From contig NZ_CP010892.1 in the NCBI RefSeq assembly GCF_000931465.1, positions 2,232,001-2,296,000 of the forward strand: 64,000 nucleotides of DNA. Direction: 5' to 3'. The notes beneath the pieces were generated by a model. The model was not told where the DNA came from, did not search any database, and saw only the letters and a list, made by a program, of their open reading frames with translations. The stretch comes from Pseudomonas sp. MRSN 12121. Lineage in GTDB: Bacteria; Pseudomonadota; Gammaproteobacteria; Pseudomonadales; Pseudomonadaceae. Each line of letters begins with the position of its first letter. The stretch's first letter is position 1. Both the position numbers and the translations under genes were made by a program. Below are positions 54,510-63,687 of the stretch, piece after piece.

Positions 54510-54953
54510 ATGAGTACTGCATTTTCCCTCGCGCCACTGTTCCGTTCCTCGGTGGGTTTCGACCGTTTCAACGACCTGTTCGAAACCGCCCTGCGCAACG
54601 AGCCAGGCAGCACCTACCCGCCCTACAACGTTGAAAAACACGGTGATGACCAATACCGCATCGTCGTGGCCGCCGCTGGCTTCCAGGAAGAAGACCTGGA
54701 GCTGCAGGTGGAGAAGGGCGTGCTGACCATCAGTGGCGGCAAGCGTGACGCCAACGAAGGCGTGACCTTCCTGCACCAGGGCATCGCCCAGCGTGCGTTC
54801 AAGCTGTCCTTCCGCCTGGCCGATCATATCGAGATCAAGGCCGCCGGCCTGAGCAACGGTCTGCTGAGCATCGACCTGTTGCGCGTGATCCCGGAAGAGG
54901 CCAAGGCCAAGCGCATCCCGATCAACGGGGCGCAGCCCGCTCTGCAACACTGA
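54510..54953 (+). CDS. ibpA: Small heat-shock protein (Hsp20/IbpA)
   Basis: 147 aa. It starts MSTAFSLAPLFRSSVGFDRF. Alpha-crystallin domain at about 38-128 with the AAAGFQEEDL and GLSNGLLSIDL strands. The C-terminal IPI (RIPING) is the oligomer-forming I-x-I motif. It holds unfolded proteins for DnaK/ClpB. The hscC chaperone locus follows. Confidence 0.96.
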   Translation: MSTAFSLAPLFRSSVGFDRFNDLFETALRNEPGSTYPPYNVEKHGDDQYRIVVAAAGFQEEDLELQVEKGVLTISGGKRDANEGVTFLHQGIAQRAFKLSFRLADHIEIKAAGLSNGLLSIDLLRVIPEEAKAKRIPINGAQPALQH

Positions 54954-54995
54954 TGCACCGGCCGCGCGTCTGAACGGACGATAAGCCGCTGGATG

Positions 54996-55025
54996 AAGGC
55001 CCCGACCCGTCGGGGCCTTTTTGTG
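54996..55025 (+). terminator. Terminator of ibpA
   Basis: AAGGCCCCGAC, a 2-nt tip and GTCGGGGCCTT with TTTTT. 43 nt after the stop. Confidence 0.92.
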
Positions 55026-55131
55026 TGCGCAAGAAAACCTGCGCGCGACTTTGCCGCGGGGTGACGTTTCTCTACAATCCGCCGCAGTTTTGCCGACCCC
55101 CATTTCTCTGCGGTCGGCCTGGAGCCTTTTC

Positions 55132-55830
55132 ATGGATGAGATTCAACAGCGCTGGCTGTACGGCCTCTCTGCGCCGATGGTGGCGCTTAATCCTCCCGCC
55201 GAATACGCCGAGCCGGCGTTCTTTGCCAACCCGCAAGCCATCGACTTGCAAGGCAGTTGGGGTCTCAATGACCGGCCGCAATTGCTGGACATGCTCAAGC
55301 GCATGACCGATGGGGGGCATGCCAGGCACCTCGACGGGGCCTATCGCGCCTGGCAGCGCTGTTTGCCCAGTGAATGGCAGGCGCTGCTCGAAACCCTCGA
55401 GCCCCGGGAGCGCGTCCTCCATGAGTTCGCCAGCCGCACCTTTGGCAGTTGCGGGCCGGGCGGGATCCTGTCCTGGGACTACGGGCGCATGGGTTTTCTC
55501 TTGCGTTGTGGCGTGCGCAACCGCTGGATCGACCAGGCCGAGAGCCTTTGGCTGCACAGTCGGCTGGCCGTCAGGGCGCAATATCACTACGGCAGCTGGC
55601 TGGCCTATTTCAACGGGTTCCTGATCGGTCGATCGTTCTGGGGTTGCCTGGGTAACAGTGACGACGAGCTCGCTTTCGAACTGGACCGCCAGGGGCAATT
55701 CCCCACGACGCTGCTTGTCGGCCGGGAGCTTCATCGACACATGCCCACCTTCCTTGCGGACCTGCCCTGGCACCTGGATCTGGAATTGCCGCAATGCCCG
55801 GCATCGCTTGAGGAGTTCGACTGGTCATGA
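55132..55830 (+). CDS. DUF1266-family protein (YbeU/YbeR-like)
   Basis: 232 aa from ATG 55132, with GGAG 7 nt upstream. The segment GGILSWDYGRMGFLLRCGVRNRWI and the later YGSWLAYFNGFLIGRSFW fit DUF1266. In E. coli the ybeU and ybeR genes of this family lie beside djlB/djlC and hscC; the same grouping occurs here. It is coupled to the J-domain gene by a 4-nt overlap. Function unknown, but it probably belongs to the HscC chaperone pathway. Confidence 0.85.
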   Translation: MDEIQQRWLYGLSAPMVALNPPAEYAEPAFFANPQAIDLQGSWGLNDRPQLLDMLKRMTDGGHARHLDGAYRAWQRCLPSEWQALLETLEPRERVLHEFASRTFGSCGPGGILSWDYGRMGFLLRCGVRNRWIDQAESLWLHSRLAVRAQYHYGSWLAYFNGFLIGRSFWGCLGNSDDELAFELDRQGQFPTTLLVGRELHRHMPTFLADLPWHLDLELPQCPASLEEFDWS

Positions 55831-58535
55831 GTTGCTGGATACGCCTGGGCATCGAACCCACCACCGATGAAACATTGATTCGCGATGCCTATCGGGCACG
55901 TCTGCCGGAGCATCATCCGGAGACGGACCCCGAAGGTTTCCAGGCGCTGCGCCAGGCCTACGAAAGTGCTATCCGGCTGGCGCGCGACGACGAGGAAGAG
56001 GATGAGGCCGAAGACGAAGAGCATTCGCCAGAGCCTTACGAGTCGCCGGCGCAGCAGACCTTTATCGAGCTGGACGCGTTACTGAAAGACCCTGCGCGAC
56101 GCTTCAACCTGGAGGCCTGGCAGGCCTTTGTCAAAAGCCTGGACCGGTTGCCGCTCGGCGAGCTGGATGACATGCGTTGGGGCCTGTTCAGGAAAATGCT
56201 CGAAGCCGGGCCGTTCTCCCACGACGGAGCGGGGCTGCTGGCCGCGCGCGTGGGCTGGGAGCGGCAACTGCTGGAGCTGGGCTTCGATCAGGCCCGGCAC
56301 GTCGAGGCTTTCCTCAACCGGCTCAAGGAGCCGGAACCTTTCGACACCACAGGAATGAACAACTGGTCGGCCGCTGCACAGGTGGAAAGCCTGTGGTACG
56401 CGCGCAGTCTCGATTTCATTTTCACCCAGCGTCCGCTCCATGAGTTCGAGGACTTCGCCAGCCAGCCCACCTGCCTGCCGCTGCCGAACGATCCGCGGTT
56501 TATCAAGCGCCTGCTGGTGCGTTTCACTCAGGCCGGCATCGGCGGCCAGGGGTTGTTGCAGCTGTGTATCGAGCAGCAGCGCGAAGCGCCGGACGATCTG
56601 GACTGGCTGTATTTGCTGGCGAGCCAGAGCAGCCTGCTGGGGCTGGACGATCAGGCACTGCCCTGCTGGATCCGTCTTTGGCAGGAGCAGCGCCACCCCA
56701 AGGCCGAAAGCCAGTTGCTGGCCTTGTGCGCCAAGCGCCAACCGGACTGTCTGCCGCTGTTGATCCAGGCCTTCGATCGTCTGGCGGATGTCAGCGACTG
56801 GCCAGCCGATTTTGGCCTCGCCACTCAGAAATACGGCAGCCCGTCCCAACGTCCCGAGACCCTGGCGCGCTGGATGGGCATTGGGCAACTCGACCTGCAC
56901 CTGCAAGGCCTGGCGCAAAGCTTTATCGACTGGCGGATGCGCGGCGATGAACTTCCACTGCTGGCGCTGTTGTTGGGCGAGCACGGCGACAGCCGATTGT
57001 TGCGCCTGTACCGGCATGCCTGGGCCTTGCACCGCGGCGATGCGCAGCTGTTGCAGCAGGTGCTGGATGAGCCGATGCCCGTGGATGCGCTCGAAGGGTT
57101 GGTGCTGAGCGGGTTCAAGTACCAGGCTGGGCAGCATCTGCGCTGGTTGCGCCAGGCGCCGATCCCGCTGGCGATGACGGCGTTCGTCGACGAAGGGGCG
57201 GCGTTCGAGCCGCTGGCCGGGGCGCTTGAGCAAGGTGAGCCGCACAAGATTTGCCGGTTGTGGCTGCGCCGATTGCGCCCCTACGGCCAGGCTGCGCTGG
57301 AGCGTATCGGCGAAGTCTTTGCGTTGAGCGATCAGGACGCCGACAGCGACCTGACGTTACTGAACCTGCTGTTGCAGTTGAGCCAGCGTGGCGTCGTCTT
57401 GCCGTCGCCAGGGCAGGCCGGGGCTGTGTGGCAGTGGCATGCCCAGACGATGTTCCTGCTGGCCTTGCTGGATCAGCCGGAACGCTGGCTGCAAGCGATC
57501 GACGGGCAATGCCTGGAACGCCTGGAGTTCAATCCCGCGCATCCGCTCAGTCGAGTACAACCGCTGTTGTGCCGATTGAGTCGCGAACAGGGCGACCTCA
57601 GCGGTCTGCTCGGCTGGCTGCAGGTGGAGGATCCGGTGCACGCCATGCTCGCCCGGCAGTTGCTCGGCGTTCAAGAGGCGCTCGACAGCGCGCGGCTGCT
57701 GAGCAACGACCGCTTGCTCGAGTGCATGCGCGGCGACCTGCATGCCTTCGGCGACGATCTGCTCGGGCGCATGCTCCTGAGCGGCGTGCTCTATCACGAT
57801 CCGCTGGTCGATGCGCAGCAGCGTCGCTATCTGCTGGACAGGATCACCGAGATCACCAACCCCCAGGACTGGTTCGACGGCTTTCGCCACGGCTTGATCA
57901 AGGGCGAGCCGCCACACCCGCCCCGGCAGACGCTGATCGAAGACGAAGGGATCGACAGCGATGCCTTTTACCTGGCCCTCGATGTGCTCAAGGGGCTGGT
58001 GCGTTACGGCAGTGCCGGTGTGCCGCGACAGAAAGTGCTGCTGCGCATGCAGCGGGCCAAGGACAACCCCGCCCATGGGCTCGGCCTGCGGTTTGCCTTC
58101 AGTGCGCTGCTGTCCTGGAGCGAACGTCTGCTGCTGGCCAAGGCCGACAGCCGCCCTGTGCCGGCCGGGGCGTTCTGGCGCCTGGGCAGCCGGCTGGGGC
58201 GTGGGGCGTTTATCTGGCAGGTGCTGGGCACACTGCTGGCTGCCCCGGTGCTGGCGTTGTTCAGCGGTGAGTCGACATCCGGGATCGCCGTGCTGTTGCT
58301 GGGCATCGTGTTCTTGCTCGGCGCCACGCTGCGCCGACTGCATGACATCGGCCGTGGCATCCCGACCTTGCTGGTGCTGGGTTGCCTGTCGCCGTTCTTT
58401 CCGTTTCTGCCGCTGGTGTTGTTCGCCTTCCCCGGCGACAAGCTGCCCAACCGCTATGGCGTGGTGCCGGACAGTGCTGCAGAAGAGGCACTGCCCGGAG
58501 GCTTGCAGGCGGCGTTGCGACGGCTCGAGGGTTAG
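55827..58535 (+). CDS. djlC: DjlC-like J-domain co-chaperone with C-terminal DUF805 membrane domain
   Basis: 902 aa, much longer than E. coli DjlC as I recall it (about 480 aa). Residues 1-55 are a J-like domain in which the usual HPD reads HPE (His30-Pro31-Glu32). An acidic linker (DDEEEDEAEDEE) and a long helical, leucine-rich region with repeat-like character follow (about 70-770). Residues of about 785-890 are a DUF805-type membrane domain (helices near 790-830, then RRLHDIGRG and NRYGVVPDS). It should recruit the Hsp70 HscC to the membrane. Its 3' end overlaps hscC by 4 nt, tail to tail. Confidence 0.85.
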   Translation: MSCWIRLGIEPTTDETLIRDAYRARLPEHHPETDPEGFQALRQAYESAIRLARDDEEEDEAEDEEHSPEPYESPAQQTFIELDALLKDPARRFNLEAWQAFVKSLDRLPLGELDDMRWGLFRKMLEAGPFSHDGAGLLAARVGWERQLLELGFDQARHVEAFLNRLKEPEPFDTTGMNNWSAAAQVESLWYARSLDFIFTQRPLHEFEDFASQPTCLPLPNDPRFIKRLLVRFTQAGIGGQGLLQLCIEQQREAPDDLDWLYLLASQSSLLGLDDQALPCWIRLWQEQRHPKAESQLLALCAKRQPDCLPLLIQAFDRLADVSDWPADFGLATQKYGSPSQRPETLARWMGIGQLDLHLQGLAQSFIDWRMRGDELPLLALLLGEHGDSRLLRLYRHAWALHRGDAQLLQQVLDEPMPVDALEGLVLSGFKYQAGQHLRWLRQAPIPLAMTAFVDEGAAFEPLAGALEQGEPHKICRLWLRRLRPYGQAALERIGEVFALSDQDADSDLTLLNLLLQLSQRGVVLPSPGQAGAVWQWHAQTMFLLALLDQPERWLQAIDGQCLERLEFNPAHPLSRVQPLLCRLSREQGDLSGLLGWLQVEDPVHAMLARQLLGVQEALDSARLLSNDRLLECMRGDLHAFGDDLLGRMLLSGVLYHDPLVDAQQRRYLLDRITEITNPQDWFDGFRHGLIKGEPPHPPRQTLIEDEGIDSDAFYLALDVLKGLVRYGSAGVPRQKVLLRMQRAKDNPAHGLGLRFAFSALLSWSERLLLAKADSRPVPAGAFWRLGSRLGRGAFIWQVLGTLLAAPVLALFSGESTSGIAVLLLGIVFLLGATLRRLHDIGRGIPTLLVLGCLSPFFPFLPLVLFAFPGDKLPNRYGVVPDSAAEEALPGGLQAALRRLEG

Positions 58536-60220
58536 AGGTGCAGTTGATCCAGCGCCTGGTTCAACTGGGTACGGTGGCTGGCGATCTCTGACGGTCGCTG
58601 GCCGCCGAGCACGCTGGTGAAGGTGTCCAGCCAGTCGGCGATCCGTTCGCGTTCTTCCCCCAGGCTTTGCATCCACGCCCGTTCCAGGCGAGCCAGCAGG
58701 GTGCGGTTGGGCAGGGCGTCGCGGGGGTGGATTTTCAGCGCGGTCAGCCGTTCATGGCTGGCTTGCCGGGCTTGTTCGTCGAGCCCGGTGGGGCTGCGGT
58801 CGATGCTGTGGCTATGGCGTTCGCCGCTGGCGAGCAGCGTCACGTCGACCTCGAGCAGGCCGTTGATGTCATAGCTGAAGCGCACGTCGAGATCCTGGAT
58901 CTGTTCGCTGGGCGTCAACGGCACGGTGAAGGCGTCGATGAAAATATTGTCCCGCACCCAGGGCCGCTCCCCCTGGTACACCTCGATGCTGATCAGATCC
59001 TGGTTCGGGTAGGTGGTGTGAAACTGCTTCACTCGTGACGTCGGGATTACCGTGTTGCGTTCGATGATCGGCGAAAAGACCCCGTTGACTTCGCCACGGC
59101 GGGTCAGGATTCCCAGGGTGTAGGGACAGACGTCGGTCAGGATCAGTTCTTCGATGGCCCCATCCCGGGCCTTGCAGGCCGCCTGGGTGGCGGCGCCCAG
59201 GGCGACGATGGTGTCCGGGTCGAGGTGGCGGTAAGGCAGGCGTCCGAACAGCGTGGCGACCATTTGCTGCACCGCCGGCATCCGGGTCGCGCCGCCCACC
59301 AGCACCAGGCTGTCGAGGTCGCGGGGCTTGAGGCGGGCGTCGCGCAGGGCCTGCTCGATGGGCGCCCGCAGCCGGCCCAGCAGCGGCTCCCAGATCTTCA
59401 GCGCCAGGCCTTCGTCCAGGGCCCATTCATGAGTCTGGTCGCCATGACGCCAGCTCAGCGCCTGCGGACCTTCGCCGAGCTTGCGCTTGAGCTGCTCCAG
59501 GGCGTCGCCCAGGCTGGCCATGCCGTGGGCGTCGAGCTGCTCCGGGGTCAATTGCCAGTCCTTGAGGCAGGCCTGCAACAAGGCATCGGTGAAGTCTTCG
59601 CCGCCCAGAAAGTTGTCGCCGGTGGAGGCGTGGACCTCGATCAACGGCAGCGCATATTCCAGCACCGTGACGTCGAAGGTGCCGCCGCCCAGGTCGAAGA
59701 TCAGCGTGCGTTCGAACTTCTGTTCATGCAGGCCGTAGGCCATGGCGGCGGCGGTGGGCTCGTTGATCAGCCGAGACACCGTCAGGCCCGCCAGTTCGGC
59801 GGCGAACAGCGTGCGTTTGCGCTGCTCGTCGCTGAAGTAGGCGGGCACCGAAACCACCGCCTCCTGCACCGGATGGCCGAGAAAGGCTTCGGCGTCCTGC
59901 TTGAGCGAACCGATCACTAGCGCCGAGAGTTCCTCCGGGCTGAACGAGCGGTCGCCCAGTTCCAGACGCTTGTCGCTGCCCATGAAGCGCTTGAAGGCGG
60001 CGGCTGTGCGTTGCGGGTGGGTAGTCAGGCGGGCCCGCGCCGCCTGGCCGACCAGAATGCTGTCGTCGTCATCGACGCTGACCACCGATGGGGTGAGGAC
60101 ATCGCCGAGGGCATTGGGGATCAACTGGGCGCGGCCGTCCTGCCAGACGGCGATCAGGCTGTTGGTGGTGCCAAGGTCAATGCCCAGCAGGGCCGGGCGG
60201 GGGAGGGTTGCATCCTGCAT
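58532..60220 (-). CDS. hscC: Hsp70-family chaperone HscC
   Basis: 562 aa, shorter than DnaK and right for HscC. Hsp70 signatures: IDLGTTNS at 14-21, IFDLGGGTFDVTV, and LVLVGGATRMPAVQQMV. The substrate-binding part is truncated at its lid, as in HscC. It is convergent with its probable J-domain partner, an inversion relative to a simple operon. Confidence 0.93.
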   Translation of the reverse strand: MQDATLPRPALLGIDLGTTNSLIAVWQDGRAQLIPNALGDVLTPSVVSVDDDDSILVGQAARARLTTHPQRTAAAFKRFMGSDKRLELGDRSFSPEELSALVIGSLKQDAEAFLGHPVQEAVVSVPAYFSDEQRKRTLFAAELAGLTVSRLINEPTAAAMAYGLHEQKFERTLIFDLGGGTFDVTVLEYALPLIEVHASTGDNFLGGEDFTDALLQACLKDWQLTPEQLDAHGMASLGDALEQLKRKLGEGPQALSWRHGDQTHEWALDEGLALKIWEPLLGRLRAPIEQALRDARLKPRDLDSLVLVGGATRMPAVQQMVATLFGRLPYRHLDPDTIVALGAATQAACKARDGAIEELILTDVCPYTLGILTRRGEVNGVFSPIIERNTVIPTSRVKQFHTTYPNQDLISIEVYQGERPWVRDNIFIDAFTVPLTPSEQIQDLDVRFSYDINGLLEVDVTLLASGERHSHSIDRSPTGLDEQARQASHERLTALKIHPRDALPNRTLLARLERAWMQSLGEERERIADWLDTFTSVLGGQRPSEIASHRTQLNQALDQLHL

Positions 60221-60328
60221 GATCGATCTCGTGGGGCTGTCGCAAAGAAGGCGACCCTACAGGTTGCGCGAAACACTGGCAATTGCCCGGCCGCTGCCTG
60301 CCGGGCCGGCGCTTGGCGCGCTGGTGAT

Positions 60329-63300
60329 TCACGCCAGCAGCGCCTTCAGCTCCTCCAGCGGCAGCGGCCGGCTGTGCAGATAACCCTGGTACAGGTGGCA
60401 GCCCAGGCCCTGGAGAAATTCCAGTTGTTTGACGGTTTCCACCCCTTCGGCGATCACCTCCAGGTTCAGGCTGCGCGCCATGGCGACGATGGCGCGCACG
60501 ATCTCGGCGTCGTTGGGATCGTGCGTGGCGTCGCGGACGAAGGATTGATCGATTTTCAGCGTGTCCACCGGCAGGCGCTTGAGGTAGGTCAGCGACGAGT
60601 AGCCTGTGCCGAAGTCGTCCATGGCGAAACTGACGCCGAGTTTTTTCAGCCGGCGCATCTTGCTGATGGTGTCTTCCAGGTTCTGGATCACGATGCCTTC
60701 GGTGATTTCCAGCTTCAGCAGCGCAGGCGGGATCTGATAATGGCTCAGGCTGCGCTCGATACGTTCGACGAAGTCGTTCTGGCGAAATTGCCGCGGGCTG
60801 ATGTTCACGCACAGGCGGAAGTCGAGCGGGTCCACCAGCCCCTCGGCGATCAGGCGGCTGAAGGCCTGGCAGGCCTCGTCGAGAATCCAGGTGCCGACTT
60901 CGAGGATCAGGCCGCTTTCTTCCAGGACCTTGATGAATTCGTTGGGTGGCTGGGCCCCCAGTTCGGGGTGATGCCACCGCACCAGGGTCTCGGCACCGAC
61001 GATCCGGTTGCCACGGGCATCCACTTGCGGCTGGAAGTGCACGCTGAATTCGCCCCGGGACAAGGCCAGGCGCAGGTCGGTTTCCATGCGCAGGCGCTCG
61101 CTGGCGGCTTTCTGCATGGTGTTGTGGAACATCTGGGTGGTGTTGCGCCCGGAGTCCTTGGCCCGGTACAGCGCGATATCGGCGCGCTTGAGCAGGTCGG
61201 TGGGGGTCGAGCCATGATCGGGAATCAGGGCGACGCCGATGCTCGGCGTCACCTGCAGGCGCTGGCCGTCGAGGAACATCGGCTCGGAGAGCAGTTCGCG
61301 CAGGGTGTCGGCCAGCTCCCGGACCTGATCGTTGACCTCGTTGCGCGTGCCTTCCAGGCCGCTGAGCAGGACCACGAACTCGTCGCCGCCCAGGCGCGCG
61401 ACCGTGTCTTCCATGCGCACGCTGGCCTCGAGCCGCGCGGTGACGATCTTCAGCACGGTGTCGCCCACCGGGTGACCGAGGGAGTCGTTGATGTGCTTGA
61501 AATGATCCAGGTCGAGGAACAGCAGGGCGCCGCGCAGATTGTGGCGCTTGAGCAGGGCGATCTGCTGGCTCAGGCGATCCATCAGCAGGGCGCGGTTGGG
61601 CAGGTTGGTCAGCGGGTCGTGGTAGGCCAGGTGGCGAATCTGCGCCTGGGCATTCTTCAGCAGGCTGACATCCCGCGCGGTGAGCAGCAGGCAGTCGGTT
61701 TCATTGAGGGTAATGGGCTCGACCGAGACTTCGACCGTCAGCAGGTCGCCGTGCTTGTTGCGCCCGAGCATTTCCAGGTGATGGACCCGGCCCTTGAGCT
61801 GCAGCTCGGCGAGCAGGAGCGCGCGCTGTTTTTCCTCGGCCCAGATGCCGACCTGATACACGGTGCGGCCGATCACTTCTTCGGCGCGGTAGCCGGTCAG
61901 GCGGCAGAAGCCGTCGTTGACTTCCAGGTAACGCCCGGTGTCGCGCTCGGTGATGGTGATGGCGTCGGGGCTGGAGTGGAAGGCCTTGGCGAACTTCTCT
62001 TCGCTGGCCTTCAGGGCGGCCTCGGCGCGTTGCTGCTGGGTGATGTCGCGCAGCGTGGTGACGATGCAGGGCTGTTTGTCGACGGTGATCTGCCGGCTGG
62101 AAATGATGCAGGTCAGGAGTTGCCCGTCCTTGTGCCGGACCACCACCGCGACGTTGTTCAGCGCCTGTTCGCGGATCACCTGCTCGACCCGTTGCAGGCG
62201 CTGGGCGGAGTCGTCCCACAGGCCGATCTGGTCGGCGCTGCGGTTGAGTACTTCGTCGACGGTCCAGCCGAACGTCTGGGTAAAGCTGGAGTTGATCTCG
62301 ATGAACTGCCCGGTTTCCTGGAGCGTGACGCAGATCGGGTCCGGGCTGACCTGGAACAGGCTGGCGAATTTCTCTTCCGAGGTCGCCAGGCGTTGCTCGC
62401 GCTCGACCTGTTCGGTGATGTCCAGCAAGGTCCCGGCCATGCGCAGCGGGTTGCCCTGCTCGTCGCGATAGAGGCGGGCACGGCTTTCCAGGAAGCGTGA
62501 CGAGCCGTCGGCCAGTTGTACGCGGTAGGTCAGTTGATAACTGCCGGCCGGCCCCTCGCGCAGGCTGCGATAGGCGTCGCGCATGGTGCTGCGCTCTTCG
62601 TCGGGCACGCCTTCGAAAAAGGCATCGAACGACTCGTGGAACGGCTGTGGTTCCAGGCCGTGCAATTGCGCGGCGCGGGCCGAGCCGTAGAGCATGCCGC
62701 TGGGAATGTGCCAGTCCCAGGTGCCGAGCTGGGCCGAGTCCAGGGCCAGGTCGAGGCGTTCCTGGCTGTCTTTGAGGGCTTGTTCGGCAAGCTTGCGTTC
62801 GCTGGTATCGAGGAAGGTGCTGAGCAGGTAGGCCTGGCCTTCCAGCTCGACCTTCTGGGCGCTGAGGATGCCGTCGTGAATCTGCCCGTTGCTGGCGCGC
62901 AACTGCACTTCGAGGCTGGCGGCCTGGCCCCTTTTCTGCACGGCCTTGATCAGTTGTGCGCGTTGTTCCACGTCGACCCACAGGCCCAGTTCGAGGGTGG
63001 TACGGCCGATGACGTGTTGGACCGGCCAGCCGAACAGGCTTTCGAAGTACTGGTTGGCTTCGCTGATCAGGCCATCCTCCAGGCGGGTCAGCAGCACCAT
63101 GTTGGGGCACAGGTGAAATAGCGTGGCGAAGCGTTTTTCCGAACTGCTGAGCGCCTGTTCCCGTTGGCGCTGCTGGGTGATCTCGCGGATCACCCCGATC
63201 ATTCGGGGCTTGCCGTTTTTGTCCGGCAGGACGCTGCCGTTGATTTCCAGCCAGTGCAGGCTGCCGTCCGGCCAGCGGATGCGGTGGTGCATCGCCTGTT

Positions 63301-63670
63301 CCAGCGGCGCGCCGGCCAGCACCGAATGAAAGGCGCGGATGGTCCTGGCCCGATCCTCTTCCGGCAGCAGGTCGAGGTATTCCAGGTCCTTGGGCAGCGG
63401 TTGGCGCGGATCGAAGCCGAACAGCGCCTGGGTCCCCCGCGACCAACTGATTTGCCCGCTCTCGATGTCCCAGTACCAGGCACCCAGGCGTGCGCCGTTG
63501 AGGGCCGCCAGCAGCTGCGGGGCGCTCTCCCAGCTTTGCTCGGACTCCTTGGGGTCGAGCGCGTGAATGCGTGGCATGGGCGGTGTGCGGTCAGCGGGTT
63601 TGGGCATGAGCAGCGGGCCTTGGGCTGAAAAGAGCGTTGGCGCGGGATTCGGGGGATCAATGGCTGGCAC
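60329..63670 (-). CDS. Multi-PAS GGDEF-EAL protein (c-di-GMP turnover)
   Basis: Up to 1113 aa. Four to five tandem PAS domains (about 50-665, each ending in a DITE/DISE/REIT helix), a GGDEF domain with RLGGDEF and an RMED I-site (about 680-840), and an EAL domain (about 855-1105). All EAL catalytic residues I can check are present: ETLVRW, the Asn of NISPRQF, ITEG, DDFGTG, KIDQSF, AEGVE and QGY. It can therefore in principle make and break c-di-GMP. There is no membrane segment, so it is cytosolic. The start is uncertain: GTG 63670, ATG 63607 (MPKPADRT) or ATG 63577 (MPRIHAL). Confidence 0.93.
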   Translation of the reverse strand: MPAIDPPNPAPTLFSAQGPLLMPKPADRTPPMPRIHALDPKESEQSWESAPQLLAALNGARLGAWYWDIESGQISWSRGTQALFGFDPRQPLPKDLEYLDLLPEEDRARTIRAFHSVLAGAPLEQAMHHRIRWPDGSLHWLEINGSVLPDKNGKPRMIGVIREITQQRQREQALSSSEKRFATLFHLCPNMVLLTRLEDGLISEANQYFESLFGWPVQHVIGRTTLELGLWVDVEQRAQLIKAVQKRGQAASLEVQLRASNGQIHDGILSAQKVELEGQAYLLSTFLDTSERKLAEQALKDSQERLDLALDSAQLGTWDWHIPSGMLYGSARAAQLHGLEPQPFHESFDAFFEGVPDEERSTMRDAYRSLREGPAGSYQLTYRVQLADGSSRFLESRARLYRDEQGNPLRMAGTLLDITEQVEREQRLATSEEKFASLFQVSPDPICVTLQETGQFIEINSSFTQTFGWTVDEVLNRSADQIGLWDDSAQRLQRVEQVIREQALNNVAVVVRHKDGQLLTCIISSRQITVDKQPCIVTTLRDITQQQRAEAALKASEEKFAKAFHSSPDAITITERDTGRYLEVNDGFCRLTGYRAEEVIGRTVYQVGIWAEEKQRALLLAELQLKGRVHHLEMLGRNKHGDLLTVEVSVEPITLNETDCLLLTARDVSLLKNAQAQIRHLAYHDPLTNLPNRALLMDRLSQQIALLKRHNLRGALLFLDLDHFKHINDSLGHPVGDTVLKIVTARLEASVRMEDTVARLGGDEFVVLLSGLEGTRNEVNDQVRELADTLRELLSEPMFLDGQRLQVTPSIGVALIPDHGSTPTDLLKRADIALYRAKDSGRNTTQMFHNTMQKAASERLRMETDLRLALSRGEFSVHFQPQVDARGNRIVGAETLVRWHHPELGAQPPNEFIKVLEESGLILEVGTWILDEACQAFSRLIAEGLVDPLDFRLCVNISPRQFRQNDFVERIERSLSHYQIPPALLKLEITEGIVIQNLEDTISKMRRLKKLGVSFAMDDFGTGYSSLTYLKRLPVDTLKIDQSFVRDATHDPNDAEIVRAIVAMARSLNLEVIAEGVETVKQLEFLQGLGCHLYQGYLHSRPLPLEELKALLA

Positions 63671-63687
63671 AAGTCATGCCCGGGCTC

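Noticed and set aside
60011..62500. 829-aa plus-strand frame opposite hscC and the GGDEF-EAL gene
   Set aside because: Antisense shadow; the opposite frame carries complete catalytic motifs.
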